A stretch of 64,000 nt of DNA. Source: Certhia americana (lineage: Eukaryota > Chordata > Aves > Passeriformes > Certhiidae). Under the pieces are notes generated by a model. It had not been told where the DNA came from. It made no database searches and saw only the letters and a list, made by a program, of their open reading frames with translations. Within the stretch, counting starts at the first letter, position 1; every line of letters starts with the position of its first letter. Positions 34,001 through 44,560 of this stretch are shown here, one piece after another. The stretch is taken from contig CM031879.1 in the NCBI GenBank assembly GCA_018697195.1, forward strand, positions 42,333,378 to 42,397,377, written 5' to 3'. The position numbers and the translations under genes were made by a program.

Positions 34001-37000
34001 TGCACAGTGATGGGAAGAGAGGCAACAGGGACAATTTGGAACATGTGAAGTTCCAGTTACGTACTATGAAAAAAGTTCACCATGAAGATGGTTCAATAGT
34101 GAAAGGGTCTGGCCAGAAAAATTATGGAGTCCCCATCCTTACAGATGTTCAAGACTTGGCTGGACATGGACCTGAGCAATCTAATCTCACTACACTTCAG
34201 TATTTTAAGCAGGATTTTGGACTAGGAAGTCTCTTCCAATGTACCTTGTGATTCCACTATTTTATAATTACAACAGAACTCAAATCTGCTAATAACGCCA
34301 GATAGCAAACATGACTGGACCTCAACAGACAATAAATTTAAAAAAAAAGCCCCAAGCAAAACAAAACCAAAACTCAATAACAACAACAAAAAACCCCCAA
34401 CTCTCTCTTACAAGGCAGTACAAAATGTACAAAACCATCTGGAGACTGTAATCAACATATGTATAAATACATAGATTGTTACATTTTCAAATAAGTTACA
34501 TGGACTGAATACAATAGTGAGGGCAAAAGAGTGAGAAAGAAAGATGTAAGAATTCTCTCCATATTTGGAGACTAGTCCAAACTGATCTGCAGCAGTCCTT
34601 CTAAAAGTTTCAGCAGTGTTCTCTACAAAAAAGCCTGATTTCTGCAGCAAAAGCCTTCAAAATGCCTTTTATGAGAAGATTCAAATGCAGGATATGCCCA
34701 AGCCATCATTTAAGAATTAGAATGTTTTTATAGCCTCCTTGTGCAAAATGACATGGAATGTTAAAAAGCCTTTGAGAGAAACCAGATCACACTGTGCCCT
34801 GGGCTCAAGGTAGTTTCATTCTGTCTAAGTGTGCTAATTAGCTGCAGGACTAGCAAAAACTCAACAAGCCCATGAGAGAGGCAGGCTGTAAAGCAGCATG
34901 TGGGTTTAGCTCCAGGAAGGACAACTGTTCTGTTTTTAATGTACTGCATTTGCAAACTTGGATTGATTTTGAAAGTGATGATTGCTTTGATTTGTGTCTG
35001 ATGTTTGGAGTAATATATTCAAATCTGGCATCTTAGAATATATGCTTCCAGACAAATACTTAAATGAATATGCAAATGACATCTGCAACTCATTTACAAT
35101 GCTGTATATATTTAAAACATAAATAAGCTGGCAATTTATTTAGCTACATACACTTTTGAAAGTCCAAAGAAATGAATGAATGGTTTCTTCAAGAGCTAAT
35201 ACAATTGAAACAAAGTTACCAAAGTTTTAATATCCTTTTGATTATCACCAGCTTGATCCAAACTAAGATCATGACAGGTACATTGCAAAATGTACCCTTA
35301 TCTGCTATTAACAATATCTTAAGTTACCATACAAGTATCTTGAAGTCTAAACTTACATTAGTTAGTCAGATAATCTATTAATTTCAAATCAGCATCATGT
35401 CACAAATTCCATCACAAACGTGATTAAAAGCAGCATTAAGCAAACGTACTGGCAGTCACTTACCAGAAAGCAAGTAATTCTTACTTTTAATAGCACAAAT
35501 AACATTGCAACCCATCACTGAACAAATCTACAGAGGCAGCCTTGGGCTAAGTCACAGAAGTACTTCAAGAATTAAGAGAATAGAAACAAACATGAAATGG
35601 AGTCAAACTGACAACCCTTCAAGTACCAACAGTTCCACAATGTTCAAGCAGCTGTGTCAGAGATACCTTCTAAGCTGCTATAATATTCTACATACCTCAG
35701 CCTCGTATTTTATTTTCTTCTCTTCTAAAATATGTGCATGTTCTTCCTTTTGATGCTCAAATTCTGATTTCAGAAAGGTATGGTCATAACGAAGTTTGTT
35801 ATATAGTGTTCTGTACTTTTCTACTTCCTAAGTTAGACCAAAAAAAAAAAAAAAAAAAAATTAAAAGTCTTCAAATTTGCTTCTTTTAAATGTCCATGCC
35901 ATGTTCCTATTGTCTCAAAGTTATCTTTGATGAACTGAATGCTGCCTCCTCCCTCTTCCATGATTTCAACCTTCCCTGCCTGGAAGGTTGAAATCACCTT
36001 GAAATAACCTTTTAATTTCCTAAGGTTTTAGGAACAACTATAAAGCAGCAATCACTACTTTAAATGAAATAAAATTTCAATACTTATGACTTACATTTTC
36101 TAGCTTCTGATAACGCTCTCTCATAGGAGACTCCAATTCCTCATATATTTTTGCTTTCAACAGTTCTAATTTTTGAGGAGTTAGGACCTTAAAACAGAAA
36201 AGTATCACAAATAATTAGGCATATTCAGCTGTTTACACTGTAATAGGTCACATAGCCAGGAATAAAGTATTTAAAATACGATTTTAGGAATTCTACTTAA
36301 TTTTCTATGTTTTTCTAAAGAAATTTCAATAGTAGTTACAGAAGCAAAAAAAATCATTAGTGAACTAAAAATATTCTGGGAAGATAACAGAAGCATTTGC
36401 AATGTCAGCATTTATCAGCAGAAGCAACACAAATTCAGGCTGAATTGCCAAGAGATTTATTTCCTTTGTGGGGGACGGGGGAAGGAAAAGCAGACACATA
36501 AAAGATAAAGAGTAAGTGTCTGACTTAAATGATAAGTGAACCAACCCAAAAAGATCGAAATCAGCAACACCAAACAATTATTTGCAAACCACATTAGATG
36601 TGTGTTTTCTAATGGTTTGAATGAAAAAAACCTCAGGTAAGATTCCTTGCCTTAAGCTGCATTGTGTATGGTATTTCGTTAAAATTTCTTGGTATGGTTC
36701 ACACAGCAAACTATCTACCAAGAAACAGAGCTTAAACCAAAAAATTTCACCCACAACTGTGACATATTCTTATTTATTCTACTTTTCTTTTACTTATCTG
36801 TACCCTGAAGTCTCTGGAAACTAGTTCTAGTAATGGTATTGAGATGCATATCCTCCACTTGGAGTCTGGGAACCTTTGGTTAGAGATTATATTTGTTTCC
36901 TAAGAACTTGTCCTGCATTACTTTAAGGAAACAAGCAGTTACATAGAGTGTCACCCAAGTTACCTTAAATGAGAATTTTTAAGAAAAAGAAAGAAGAAAG

Positions 37001-38043
37001 TTGTCATCATGAAGAGAAACAAATATTTATTTTTATAGTCACTTATCCTAGCAGGTTTAGGCACCTAAGTTACCCTCCAAGGCAGATGATTCTTCCCTTA
37101 ACAGCAGAGCAAGCACAGATGGAGACAGAGTCTCACACAGCACCTAACAGGATTTAGACAATTCAGTTAAACAAGGAAACAGTAATTTCAACCCATAGTC
37201 ACTCTAGAGAAGAGCCATTACTTGGACTGGGTGAATTTCAAGACATCTGAAATACATCCAAGCTGGGTATATACACGCTGCATTAACAGAAAAATATGCA
37301 TGGCCCTACTACAGGATAAAAATACATACTAAGTCCTTCCAGTAAATTATCTCACCTGCAGCTTCACTTGTTCCAGCTCTTGTGTTTTAGCCAGCAGCTG
37401 CTCTTGAAAGTCAGCAAGAAGCTGCTGAAATTTGTCATGTACAGTCTGTTTTTCAACTAACAACCGTTTCAGTTCATCCTGTGATTTGGTATAATCCTCC
37501 TGTAACCTGAAAGATAAAATAGATATTTACTTTACTTTACATTCATCTTTTAAAATTAGACCTTAAAGCTCAAAAGACTCATGCACAGAAGCAAACACAC
37601 AAACACCAAATAAGAACTAAGCTATTAATATCCTCTTCCTGTAATATACTGAAAAGTTATCCCATACTTACAAGCATAAAAGGTACTGCAGAAACATCAT
37701 CTGCAATGTCCTAAAGTACTCTGGATTCTTTATTTTCTAATATGAACAACACTCAAATCTGTCCTTACACACAGAAATAGCTAACACACATCTCACACAT
37801 ACAAATAAACCCCTTCCAACATTTAGCTTCATCTTTTAACAATTCAAAGAAAGAAACTTGTTTAAATTGATTGTACCTTAGATGTTCTGCCCTTAGAGTT
37901 TGATAATTTGCTTTATGGTGTTCACTTCGCATTTTTTCATCCATCAGAAGTTTTAGTATTTCTTGTGAATTAGCTGCATCACCATTTTCACCCACAGGAG
38001 GAAGGAGGTTGCCCAAACCATCCATTGTATGATGACTGTTCAT
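20556..38043 (-). CDS. CEP83: Centrosomal protein of 83 kDa, complete coding region (15 coding exons)
   Basis: CEP83 (CCDC41) sits at the base of centriole distal appendages; it recruits other appendage proteins and is needed to dock the mother centriole to membrane before a cilium forms. Joining the 15 exons from 38043 down to 20556 gives 2169 nt: 722 residues plus TAA. Every junction keeps phase, and 13 of 14 coding introns have GT donors; the one after 23265 has GC. The protein is nearly all coiled coil from about residue 40 to 630, with [12 protein letters not shown] near the N-terminus and [14 protein letters not shown] and [13 protein letters not shown] blocks in the middle. A proline-rich break at about 630-662 precedes a last short helix. 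Human CEP83 has 701 residues as I recall; the excess here is mainly a longer C-terminal tail. The start is the first ATG after an in-frame TAG. Confidence 0.95.
21439..21619 (-). CDS. CEP83: CEP83 coding exon 14, proline-rich break
   Basis: Acceptor atttcctag and a weak donor, gtggta. It encodes [20 protein letters not shown], as in CEP83, then a variable proline-rich segment ending FSFLQ. Confidence 0.93.
22275..22378 (-). CDS. CEP83: CEP83 coding exon 13
   Basis: Acceptor tttgacag, donor gtaata. It encodes [21 protein letters not shown] second AG two bases into the exon would shift the frame if used. Confidence 0.93.
23265..23394 (-). CDS. CEP83: CEP83 coding exon 12, with GC donor
   Basis: Acceptor ttctaaag. 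It encodes [19 protein letters not shown] and ends RAAVAQKK at AAAAAG followed by gcatgt. No GT donor nearby keeps the frame, and reading on reaches TGA within ten codons, so a GC-AG intron is the best reading. Confidence 0.9.
23395..26005 (-). other. CEP83 intron between coding exons 11 and 12 (2.6 kb)
   Basis: GT-AG intron. It carries a GT-rich low-complexity stretch at 24413-24459. No transposon or gene was recognised. Confidence 0.85.
26006..26163 (-). CDS. CEP83: CEP83 coding exon 11
   Basis: Acceptor tttggtag, donor gtaatt. It encodes [16 protein letters not shown] and [20 protein letters not shown], and ends with two bases of a Lys codon. Confidence 0.94.
27298..27373 (-). CDS. CEP83: CEP83 coding exon 10
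   Basis: A 76-nt exon from acceptor aattttag to donor gtaagg. It encodes 25 residues ending CENANLKQ, matching the human ENSDLKQ position. Confidence 0.91.
28003..28152 (-). CDS. CEP83: CEP83 coding exon 9
   Basis: Acceptor tgtcttag and a weak donor, gtagtg. It encodes [14 protein letters not shown] and [15 protein letters not shown]; both splice phases agree with the neighbours. Confidence 0.93.
28284..28428 (-). CDS. CEP83: CEP83 coding exon 8
   Basis: Acceptor aatgcag, donor gtatgt. It encodes [20 protein letters not shown], the best-conserved segment of the protein. Confidence 0.95.
29853..29967 (-). CDS. CEP83: CEP83 coding exon 7
   Basis: Acceptor aactcacag, donor gtaaag. It encodes [20 protein letters not shown] and ends one base into a Gly codon. 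Confidence 0.94.
29968..31635 (-). other. CEP83 intron between coding exons 6 and 7
   Basis: GT-AG intron of 1.67 kb. It holds an AT-rich stretch near 30886-30930 and a CA/poly(A) run at 31024-31057. Confidence 0.85.
31024..31057. repeat. (CA)n followed by poly(A)
   Basis: Seven CA-type steps and then 21 A. A length-variable microsatellite is expected here. Confidence 0.9.
31636..31767 (-). CDS. CEP83: CEP83 coding exon 6
   Basis: Acceptor gttcaag, donor gtaagt. Its 44 codons include [13 protein letters not shown] and [14 protein letters not shown]. Confidence 0.94.
33026..33277 (-). CDS. CEP83: CEP83 coding exon 5
   Basis: The longest coding exon, 84 codons, from acceptor actattag to donor gtaaga. 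It contains [15 protein letters not shown] and [14 protein letters not shown], strongly matching CEP83. Confidence 0.95.
33278..35695 (-). other. CEP83 intron between coding exons 4 and 5 (2.4 kb)
   Basis: GT-AG intron. Besides the CR1 fragment it has an A-rich low-complexity stretch near 34339-34397. Nothing else was recognised. Confidence 0.85.
33495..34262 (+). mobile_element. CR1 LINE fragment, old and degraded
   Basis: It reads on the plus strand, antisense to CEP83, inside the intron between coding exons 4 and 5. Two broken frames keep the part after the reverse transcriptase core, with [18 protein letters not shown] and then [11 protein letters not shown]. The last 130 bp, ending near gtgattccactat, is a worn version of the CR1 tail. 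Many substitutions and frame breaks show it is old. The left edge is approximate. Confidence 0.85.
35696..35827 (-). CDS. CEP83: CEP83 coding exon 4
   Basis: Acceptor taacttag, donor gtatgt. The 44 codons encode [20 protein letters not shown] and then a charged helix. Confidence 0.94.
35840..35860. repeat. Poly(A) run of 21 bases
   Basis: On the minus strand this is a T run about ten bases upstream of the splice acceptor of CEP83 coding exon 4, so it forms part of the polypyrimidine tract. Confidence 0.9.
36095..36187 (-). CDS. CEP83: CEP83 coding exon 3
   Basis: Acceptor ttttaag, donor gtaagt. The 31 codons include [13 protein letters not shown] and ESPMRERY, close to the human segment. 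Confidence 0.93.
37356..37506 (-). CDS. CEP83: CEP83 coding exon 2
   Basis: From acceptor atctttcag to donor gtgaga. The first G completes an Arg codon. It encodes 50 coiled-coil residues, [16 protein letters not shown] onward. Confidence 0.93.
37877..38043 (-). CDS. CEP83: CEP83 coding exon 1, start codon
   Basis: ATG at 38043. It encodes 55 codons plus AG, ending in [14 protein letters not shown], which matches the conserved CEP83 N-terminus. The donor is gtacaa. An in-frame TAG at 38077-38079 lies upstream with no other in-frame ATG between, which decides this start. Confidence 0.9.
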
Positions 38044-38130
38044 GATGAGTATGGAGAAGACAAGATTAATGTATAACTAATCTACAAGACCATCCACTCC
38101 TTCCGCTGACATCTCAGAAGATCAAGACAC
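38044..38130 (-). other. CEP83: CEP83 5'UTR part of the first coding exon (probable)
   Basis: A plausible acceptor, tatttgttcag, ends at 38131 on the minus strand. The 87 bases between it and the ATG contain an 11-codon upstream ORF (38112-38077), in frame with the main ATG but closed by TAG. The acceptor is predicted from sequence only. Confidence 0.5.
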
Positions 38131-41100
38131 CTGAACAAATACAAGGACATGTAATTAGCATTCGAGTACATTCAGTTTCACATACTGCTTTTGTTTTAAG
38201 TACAGGAGATTCCTGGTTCTGCTGTAACACAGGTTAGAAACGTTTGGTGAAAGTACAACTCTTCTCTGTTCATGCAGCCTGCCCTAAGAAATACTAGCCC
38301 ATCCAGGGATGTAGAATACACTTAAACATGAAGGTCATTTGAGTCAATATAAAACACGAACAGGCACTACTATCTGAAAGATTACATGAAATGTTATTTT
38401 TATTTATGCTACACACAGACTTTAACTATGATGCCCTAATTATGCCTTTTTAATCAAAGTTCAAGCAGAGGTCACAGACAGCAGACACAGCTTTTCTTAC
38501 TACTTATTGAAGTCAAAGTCCATCACACTATCCTAACAGGTTGTATTAATCAATACACCAGTATTTCAGCTGGAAGAAAAGCAGATAATTCTCAATTGAA
38601 TTCCTATCAAGCCCTCTCTGGAGAAGAGTTAAGGTGTCAGGGACAGCCTGGAAAACACCTGCCCACAGTTCAGTCCTGAAATACATCACTTCCTTATTTT
38701 CAGAGCTTATCTTGAGGTTTCTTGTGACTTTTGCAAAACATGATAATAGCAGATTAGTGTGAGGAAAGCTGCAAATCAAGAGTTCCTGAGAAACAAGGAG
38801 GTATTCTAATATGCCTCATTAGTGCTTTTTGATATTTGATACAATATGTATTAATCTGATCACTACTGACACTTCTAAAGCATCTGGGAGGAGGGAGGGA
38901 GGATTGTAACTGAATTTTAGGGAAATTACTAAGCTTTGAAAACAACAATTCTGCCATTTTAGCTTTTTGCATAGCTGGACTGATGCCTAAGAAGTCCACA
39001 TCTGCAGTGTGGAAAGTGTACCTTTGTAAAAAGTAAATAGAAACAACGATAAATCTCTACCATCACTACAAATAACTCATCTTCTTTACATGCACAGTTG
39101 CATGTATGTTTGCTATCACTGCACTCTTTCATGGATGTATCTTAAACACTCACAATTTGATTTTATAAACCCCTGAACTATAAGCAAGATGAAAATCTCT
39201 CTTCCATATGGGAAAAAAAAAATCACCCATTCCACTAAAACAAGATAATAGCAAGAAAACAATTATAAGACTTTCTTTCCCATTTTTAATTCCTCTATTG
39301 CTAAATACAGAAAAGGTCAGAGAAAAAGCTACCACTTATAACATTAGTCTAGGCAAAGTAACAACAGCAAGTTTGTATTCTGCTTTACCCAAATTTGCTG
39401 AGAAAATGAAGAGGAAGAAATAAGAATTAAGAACATTCTCCTCTGTGACTGTCCTAAATGCACAACCAATTTCAAACATTACTGACGTAGGTTCTGAAGA
39501 CACTTCAAATCAATACAATCTCTTTTTCATCCCTGAATTTTGTTGGCTGTTGAGAAACAAAGGACAACAGCAATTTTCAAACTCAATACAAAGACATTTT
39601 CAATTGTTAAACCAACAGCTGGATGAGGAGAACAGGTCAGTGATGCTAAAGACAATAAATCATGTGAGAGGAGAGAAAGCTCTGGTACACAGAGAAAATT
39701 CAAAGCAGCATGTCCGTTTTTTTTAGAAAAAGAATTTCTAAGCATATCAGCAGGGTTAACATGATCACTATTAAAACCAAACAAAACCTCCACACAAACA
39801 AAAAGAACAAACCAACATCCCAAAACAACAACAAAAAGAGCCCAACAACCAAGCAACAGCACTTTGCTTTCATATGCTCCATAGATACCGAATGTAACTA
39901 TCAAACTGTAAGCCAAAGCTCAGAATTAGGAACACAGCGTTTCAAGTCAGATCTGAATCCTGCTGCTTACTTGAGTAAGAAGCATTTCTGGAGTGGCATA
40001 ATGGAGATAAAGTCAAGACACCAAGAAAACACTACGTTTTCTGAGAGCACATCAGCCAAACGATCAGCTGAAACACAACCTTTTGTATTCTCTGTTCCAA
40101 GCTGCTGCAGGTGAGACGTATATTCTCTCCTCACAGCTTTTGCTAGGATCAGAAAGTGCACAAATTACAAAGCAAGACGCACACCTGGCCGTGTATTCAT
40201 ATGCATGAAGATTTCATGAAAAAGATAAAAGGCGGAAAGAGAGGGAGATAATTGCAGCTGACAAAACAATGCTCCAGACTGCAAAAACCTGTTGTATTTA
40301 AGGAAACAAAACTCTTTTGGCTTGCAGGGACATCTAGCGGCAAATGTCATGATTTGCATTCCTGGCGACAACTGTGAAACAGACAAGAAGATTTTATTAC
40401 GTATCATGAGAGCTCTTTCCTCGAAAACACAAAAAGCAATTTGTAATATTTAATCTATTCAGGTGCAAAAAAGTTTTTTATTGTTTTGGAGTTCTTTTAC
40501 CCACATCACAAAATAACTTCTGGCAGTAAACTGTCAATAATCAACATTTAGGGATACAAATACTTTAAGTATATTACCAACCAGAATCTCTTCTATGCTG
40601 ATGGCTAACAGTAGTTGCTCACAGTCAGTGAATAGACCTCAAATAACCTTCAAAATTACACAAAGACTACACCCATAATTTTGGGGAAATACTTTAAAAG
40701 AACACTAGATTCTTCCTCCCTTGGAGTTGTGTTCAAGAACTGGAGAAGCATAAAACGTACTTTAAAGAAACTAAATCCACCATCATATCTAAACTTAATT
40801 CTACACCTACTTATTTGCCAAATTTTATCAAGCTACCAAAGTGCAACTTGTATCAGACACCCCAAACTCATACTATGAAACCTTAACCTCATTTTCCACA
40901 GGTATAAATATAGAGGCACTGGTCCTGAAACCTAGAAAACACACACTCTATAGGTAAAATGGCAATACTTACTGTAGATTAGCTAAGTGATTACATTTCC
41001 AAGAATCACCTTTATCTTTCTTCTCTAATTATTTCTCTCCTAAAGAGAGAAACACTGCTGAATGACCTACTATACATCTCTCATCTTTACAGGTGCACAT

Positions 41101-43740
41101 CATGAAAAGGCTTTTTTTTTGCAAGATTTTTCAGCTGTATTAACTTTTTCTTTGCTACAAAGTCTTAAAAGTGAGAATATTTGCATTTATAGAGAAATAC
41201 GATATATTGGTATGACTTTTTCTTTATGTGAATTTTTATGGCATTTTGTTTACAACAGCAAGGCTTCCTTCTTGTTCACCTGGCATAACCAAATGACATG
41301 ACTGCACCATGTATCAGTAATTCCCCTGAGTGCCATACATAACTCACTCATGGGTCTCTCTTCCATACCAGAGCCACTTAAAACGTTTAAATTTATTGTG
41401 CTTGAACACAGTTTTAAACAACTAAATGATACAATGAATATAATTTTGCAACTAATGATATAAAGACGGACAGAATTTAGCTTTGTGCCAGGTTTTGCTC
41501 AAGCAGTAAAACTGTCAGTAAAATCTATGGAAGTCAAAGAGCTTCTTCACACAATTCATGGTCTAATTCCTCTGCCTGCTTCTGTCACAACTCCAGACCT
41601 CTTTATTTGCTCTTTCTTTTTTTTCTAATCGAATTAGCCAAGATCTTCTAAAACAATGAACAATTTGCCTCAAAGAGTGAAAAACTCAAGGAAAGCACAG
41701 CCTCTCTTCAAACACCACCCCCTTCTCATCCCTGCTCAAGAGTCTACAGTAAGACCAGATAATGAACTAATGCAAAAGCGTAACCCAACACAAGTGCGGG
41801 AGGGTTCCACTCGTTTCTTTATCCCCATTCCAGTGTTTGTCATTCATCAGACCCCTCCATGAACTGTTTTAACTCGAGAAGCCAACACACTCAGACAAGC
41901 AGAAGACACTCAATAGTTTTTCTGTGAGGTCAGTGAGTCACACGAGCTCATGGAAAAATCCAGCAAGCGACATCATCAGTGAAAGTGGGCAGCTGGTACT
42001 GACTAGGGGAAAGGAACAAAGAGCCAAGCAAACAGACAGGAGGAGGAGCAAGCATTTCTCCTTTCAGAAGCAGAGAGCTGGCACAGCACAGAGCTCAGAT
42101 GCTCACAAAATCACAGCCTTGGACTAGATAACCAGATTTTAGACAGCCACAATTCAGTGAAACAAACTCTATCCTAAACAACTATGCAACACAGTCATAA
42201 GAGATCAGACTTCCCACAAACATCGAGTGTGTAACAAAAGAACCTCAAACCCCTTTCTATATAATTTGAGAAACGTGACAGCACACTGCATTTTACTTTA
42301 ACTGTCCATATTCAACTGGTCTGTCATCAGCAACTTGCAGCAGTCAAAGCAATCACCTTAAAAAAAGATCTAGGGAGGCAAAACCAGAGAAACAGGAAAA
42401 CCTTTGTTACAGAGTTCCATAACCTAGACACTGCTCAGATGTTTCTGCAGAGAATCCAGTGAAAACAAACACTTTAACACTTTTGTGCACCTGAGTGCAG
42501 AAATATTGGAGAATATCTGTATGACAGCTGCATTACAGAAGACATCAATGTCATGCAAGCTCCACAACACTGTTCAAGGTAAGTTTCAACAACAATTAAC
42601 CATGAATTATTGCAGTGTTCATCCCTACACAGAGCACGTGGTACCACCACCCTTTCAGTTCCTGTCTTATACTACAGATCCTGTTACTTAGTAGGTGAAA
42701 AATAAACAAGGCTCTCTCTTAACTCAGGGTTCAAATTTGTGCTTTAGCCAAATACACTACCAAGTCAAACTGACAGCAGTTATGGATCAAAAGGAATTTT
42801 GAATGGGAGCTACAGCTGGTAAATTGAGCTGTACTCAAGAGCAGCCAGCCTTCATATGCTATGTATGTTTTTCACTGTTTTTTCATGGGAAGAAACTTTC
42901 AAACACACATAACCTTTTGCTCACTAAAATCTCATTCAAAGTTCTTGGCATACAAATGACTGTTTTTTTGCAAGTACAGCTGTAGTCCACAACCAAAATT
43001 CTTCTGAAAAATTACCTCCCTTTCATATTGATTCAAAAGTCGAGATGTTCAGGGAGGGCATAGGTTTCACACTGGCATACGTATCCCCAAACCTCCTGTA
43101 GGCAGAAACATGATTTTATACACGCTCTCTAAGTGCATAAAGATCGAGGGCAAAGCCGAGCGAGCCACTTAAATCACCGCGACCTTTTTACTATTAATTT
43201 TTTTGACTTATGGACGTAGGAGCTCGGTCAGAGGAACAACACTAACACGGCTTATCCAGAAGCACAGGAAAATAATGATTTCCCTCACAGCGAATGCGGC
43301 TGAGGATGGCTGGCGGAAAGCAAAGCAGACAAGCGTAAACACTGGAAAGCCCTCAGAGAGCGGACTGCTCCTGCCCCTGACCTGTGCCAGGCGATCCCGA
43401 GCACAGCAGGCCACAGCAGGCTGCTCCCAGCGAGCACAGAGGATTGCTGGGCTCTCCCGTCCCGGCTGTGCGGGGAACGCCGGCCCGGGCCGCGGGGAGG
43501 GCGCGGGGCCCGCACGGAGGCCAAGGAGCCTGCCCGCCCCTTCTGCAGCCCCACGCACGCACAAAGGCCGCGGCCAGCCCAGCCCTCATCACAGCCGGGC
43601 CCCGCTCACAGCGCGGCTCCCCCCTTACAGCCCGGCCCTCCGCACACCCCGGCTCCCCCTCGCACAGCGAAACCCCCGCCCACAGCCCAGCCAGGCGGGG
43701 CTGCCGCCGGGCCGAGAGATTTAAAAATGGCGCCTCTCAC
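38131..43740 (-). other. CEP83 first intron (predicted, 5.6 kb)
   Basis: Lies between the predicted non-coding first exon and the first coding exon. It is AT-rich, with an A/C-rich low-complexity stretch at about 39770-39860. A 134-codon ORF over that stretch is compositional. No transposon or coding exon was recognised, and further 5'UTR exons cannot be excluded. Confidence 0.55.
39770..39860. repeat. A/C-rich low-complexity stretch
   Basis: Irregular AAAC and AACA repeats inside CEP83 intron 1, similar in type to the stretch at 14075-14168. Confidence 0.8.
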
Positions 43741-43880
43741 CTCCCGCCGCCGGGGCCGCCCGCCAGGGCCCGCGGCGCGCGGGGCACGCTGGGAGCGTTG
43801 CCGTGGAGACGGGCGGGCTCCGTCATGGCGGGCGAGCCCTGAGGGCGGCCTGGTGTACCGCGGGGCCGGTGCTTTCGCGC
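43741..43880 (-). other. CEP83: CEP83 non-coding first exon (predicted)
   Basis: A good donor, CGGGAG followed by gtgaga, ends the exon at 43741 on the minus strand. The 5' edge is unknown; about 43880 is a guess from the extent of the GC-rich block. Confidence 0.4.
43797..43810 (+). promoter_or_regulatory. Candidate RFX X-box
   Basis: GTTGCCGTGGAGAC: one perfect half-site (GTTGCC), a 2-bp spacer and a degenerate second half, against the consensus GTNRCC-N(0-3)-RGYAAC. RFX factors drive many cilium genes through sites close to the start of transcription, which fits CEP83. No binding is shown. Confidence 0.5.
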
Positions 43881-44389
43881 AGAGATCGAATGCTACGAGC
43901 GGCCGAAACACTGTAAACACCATCTGCTCGTAAACATTGCTCGTAAAGCAAGAGGTTGAACGTCCTGATCGGTATTGGCGTTCCTCTAAGAAAACTAACT
44001 GCGCTTTGATAAGGATTAAAATTGTTTCCAAACAGTGTATTAGAAGGTGGGCATTGGTGATGACACACACACACCCCCAAAGAAAAAGTGACCAAAAAAC
44101 CCCACAAGCCAAATGTCACATTTCCCAGCAGCCGGCGATCCCAGCTGCAGTCAGTCCCCAGAGGTGGCTGCGAGCACATGAAGTGTCTGAAGCCCTGATT
44201 TCCACAGCCAGGAGAGCGAGAGTGCCGCGCTCCTCTGTCAGCCTCGGCGCACACAGCCATGGCGCTGGGCAGCTGTACGTGTCTGTGCAATGTCAGGGGT
44301 GAAATATCAACAGGGTTCCATCTATAACAATGTACACCTATGGGGAAACAAATGACTCCACAAGACTCCGCAATGAGTTAAAATCCATT

Positions 44390-44395
44390 TTTATT
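44390..44395 (-). terminator. Minus-strand poly(A) signal near the CEP83 promoter (candidate)
   Basis: AATAAA on the minus strand, preceded by AT-rich, UTR-like sequence. It lies about 0.5 kb past the CpG island and could end an extended TMCC3 3'UTR or an unknown transcript. Confidence 0.25.
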
Positions 44396-44517
44396 CAAAA
44401 CGAATGTTGATGAAAAAGATGAACATAAAAAGCCATAGATCTTAACAGTTTTACACTGCAAAGAAATCTTTCTAGAAAGTATTATGAAGTTGCACTCATA
44501 TTCTGTACCGAATTTGC

Positions 44518-44560
44518 TTTTTTTTTCTTTTTTTCTTTTTTTCTTTTTTTTTTTTTTTTT
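44518..44560. repeat. T-rich tract with spaced C
   Basis: Runs of 7-18 T separated by single C, a slippage-prone low-complexity stretch. Confidence 0.9.

Larger units (their letters stand above)
43370..43900. promoter_or_regulatory. CpG island, CEP83 promoter region
   Basis: The only long GC- and CpG-rich block in the window, with no TATA box. It sits upstream of CEP83. Within it are an X-box-like site (43797-43810), ATGGCG cores resembling YY1 sites (near 43727 and 43825), and TTTCGCGC (43873-43880), an exact match to the E2F consensus. Human CEP83 has a divergent non-coding transcript as I recall; divergent transcription here is possible but not shown. Confidence 0.85.

Noticed and set aside
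43203..44290. Several overlapping ORFs of 120-175 codons on both strands at the CpG island
   Set aside because: GC-rich DNA has few stop codons, and all frames are open on both strands. The products are Ala/Pro/Arg-rich with no family similarity.
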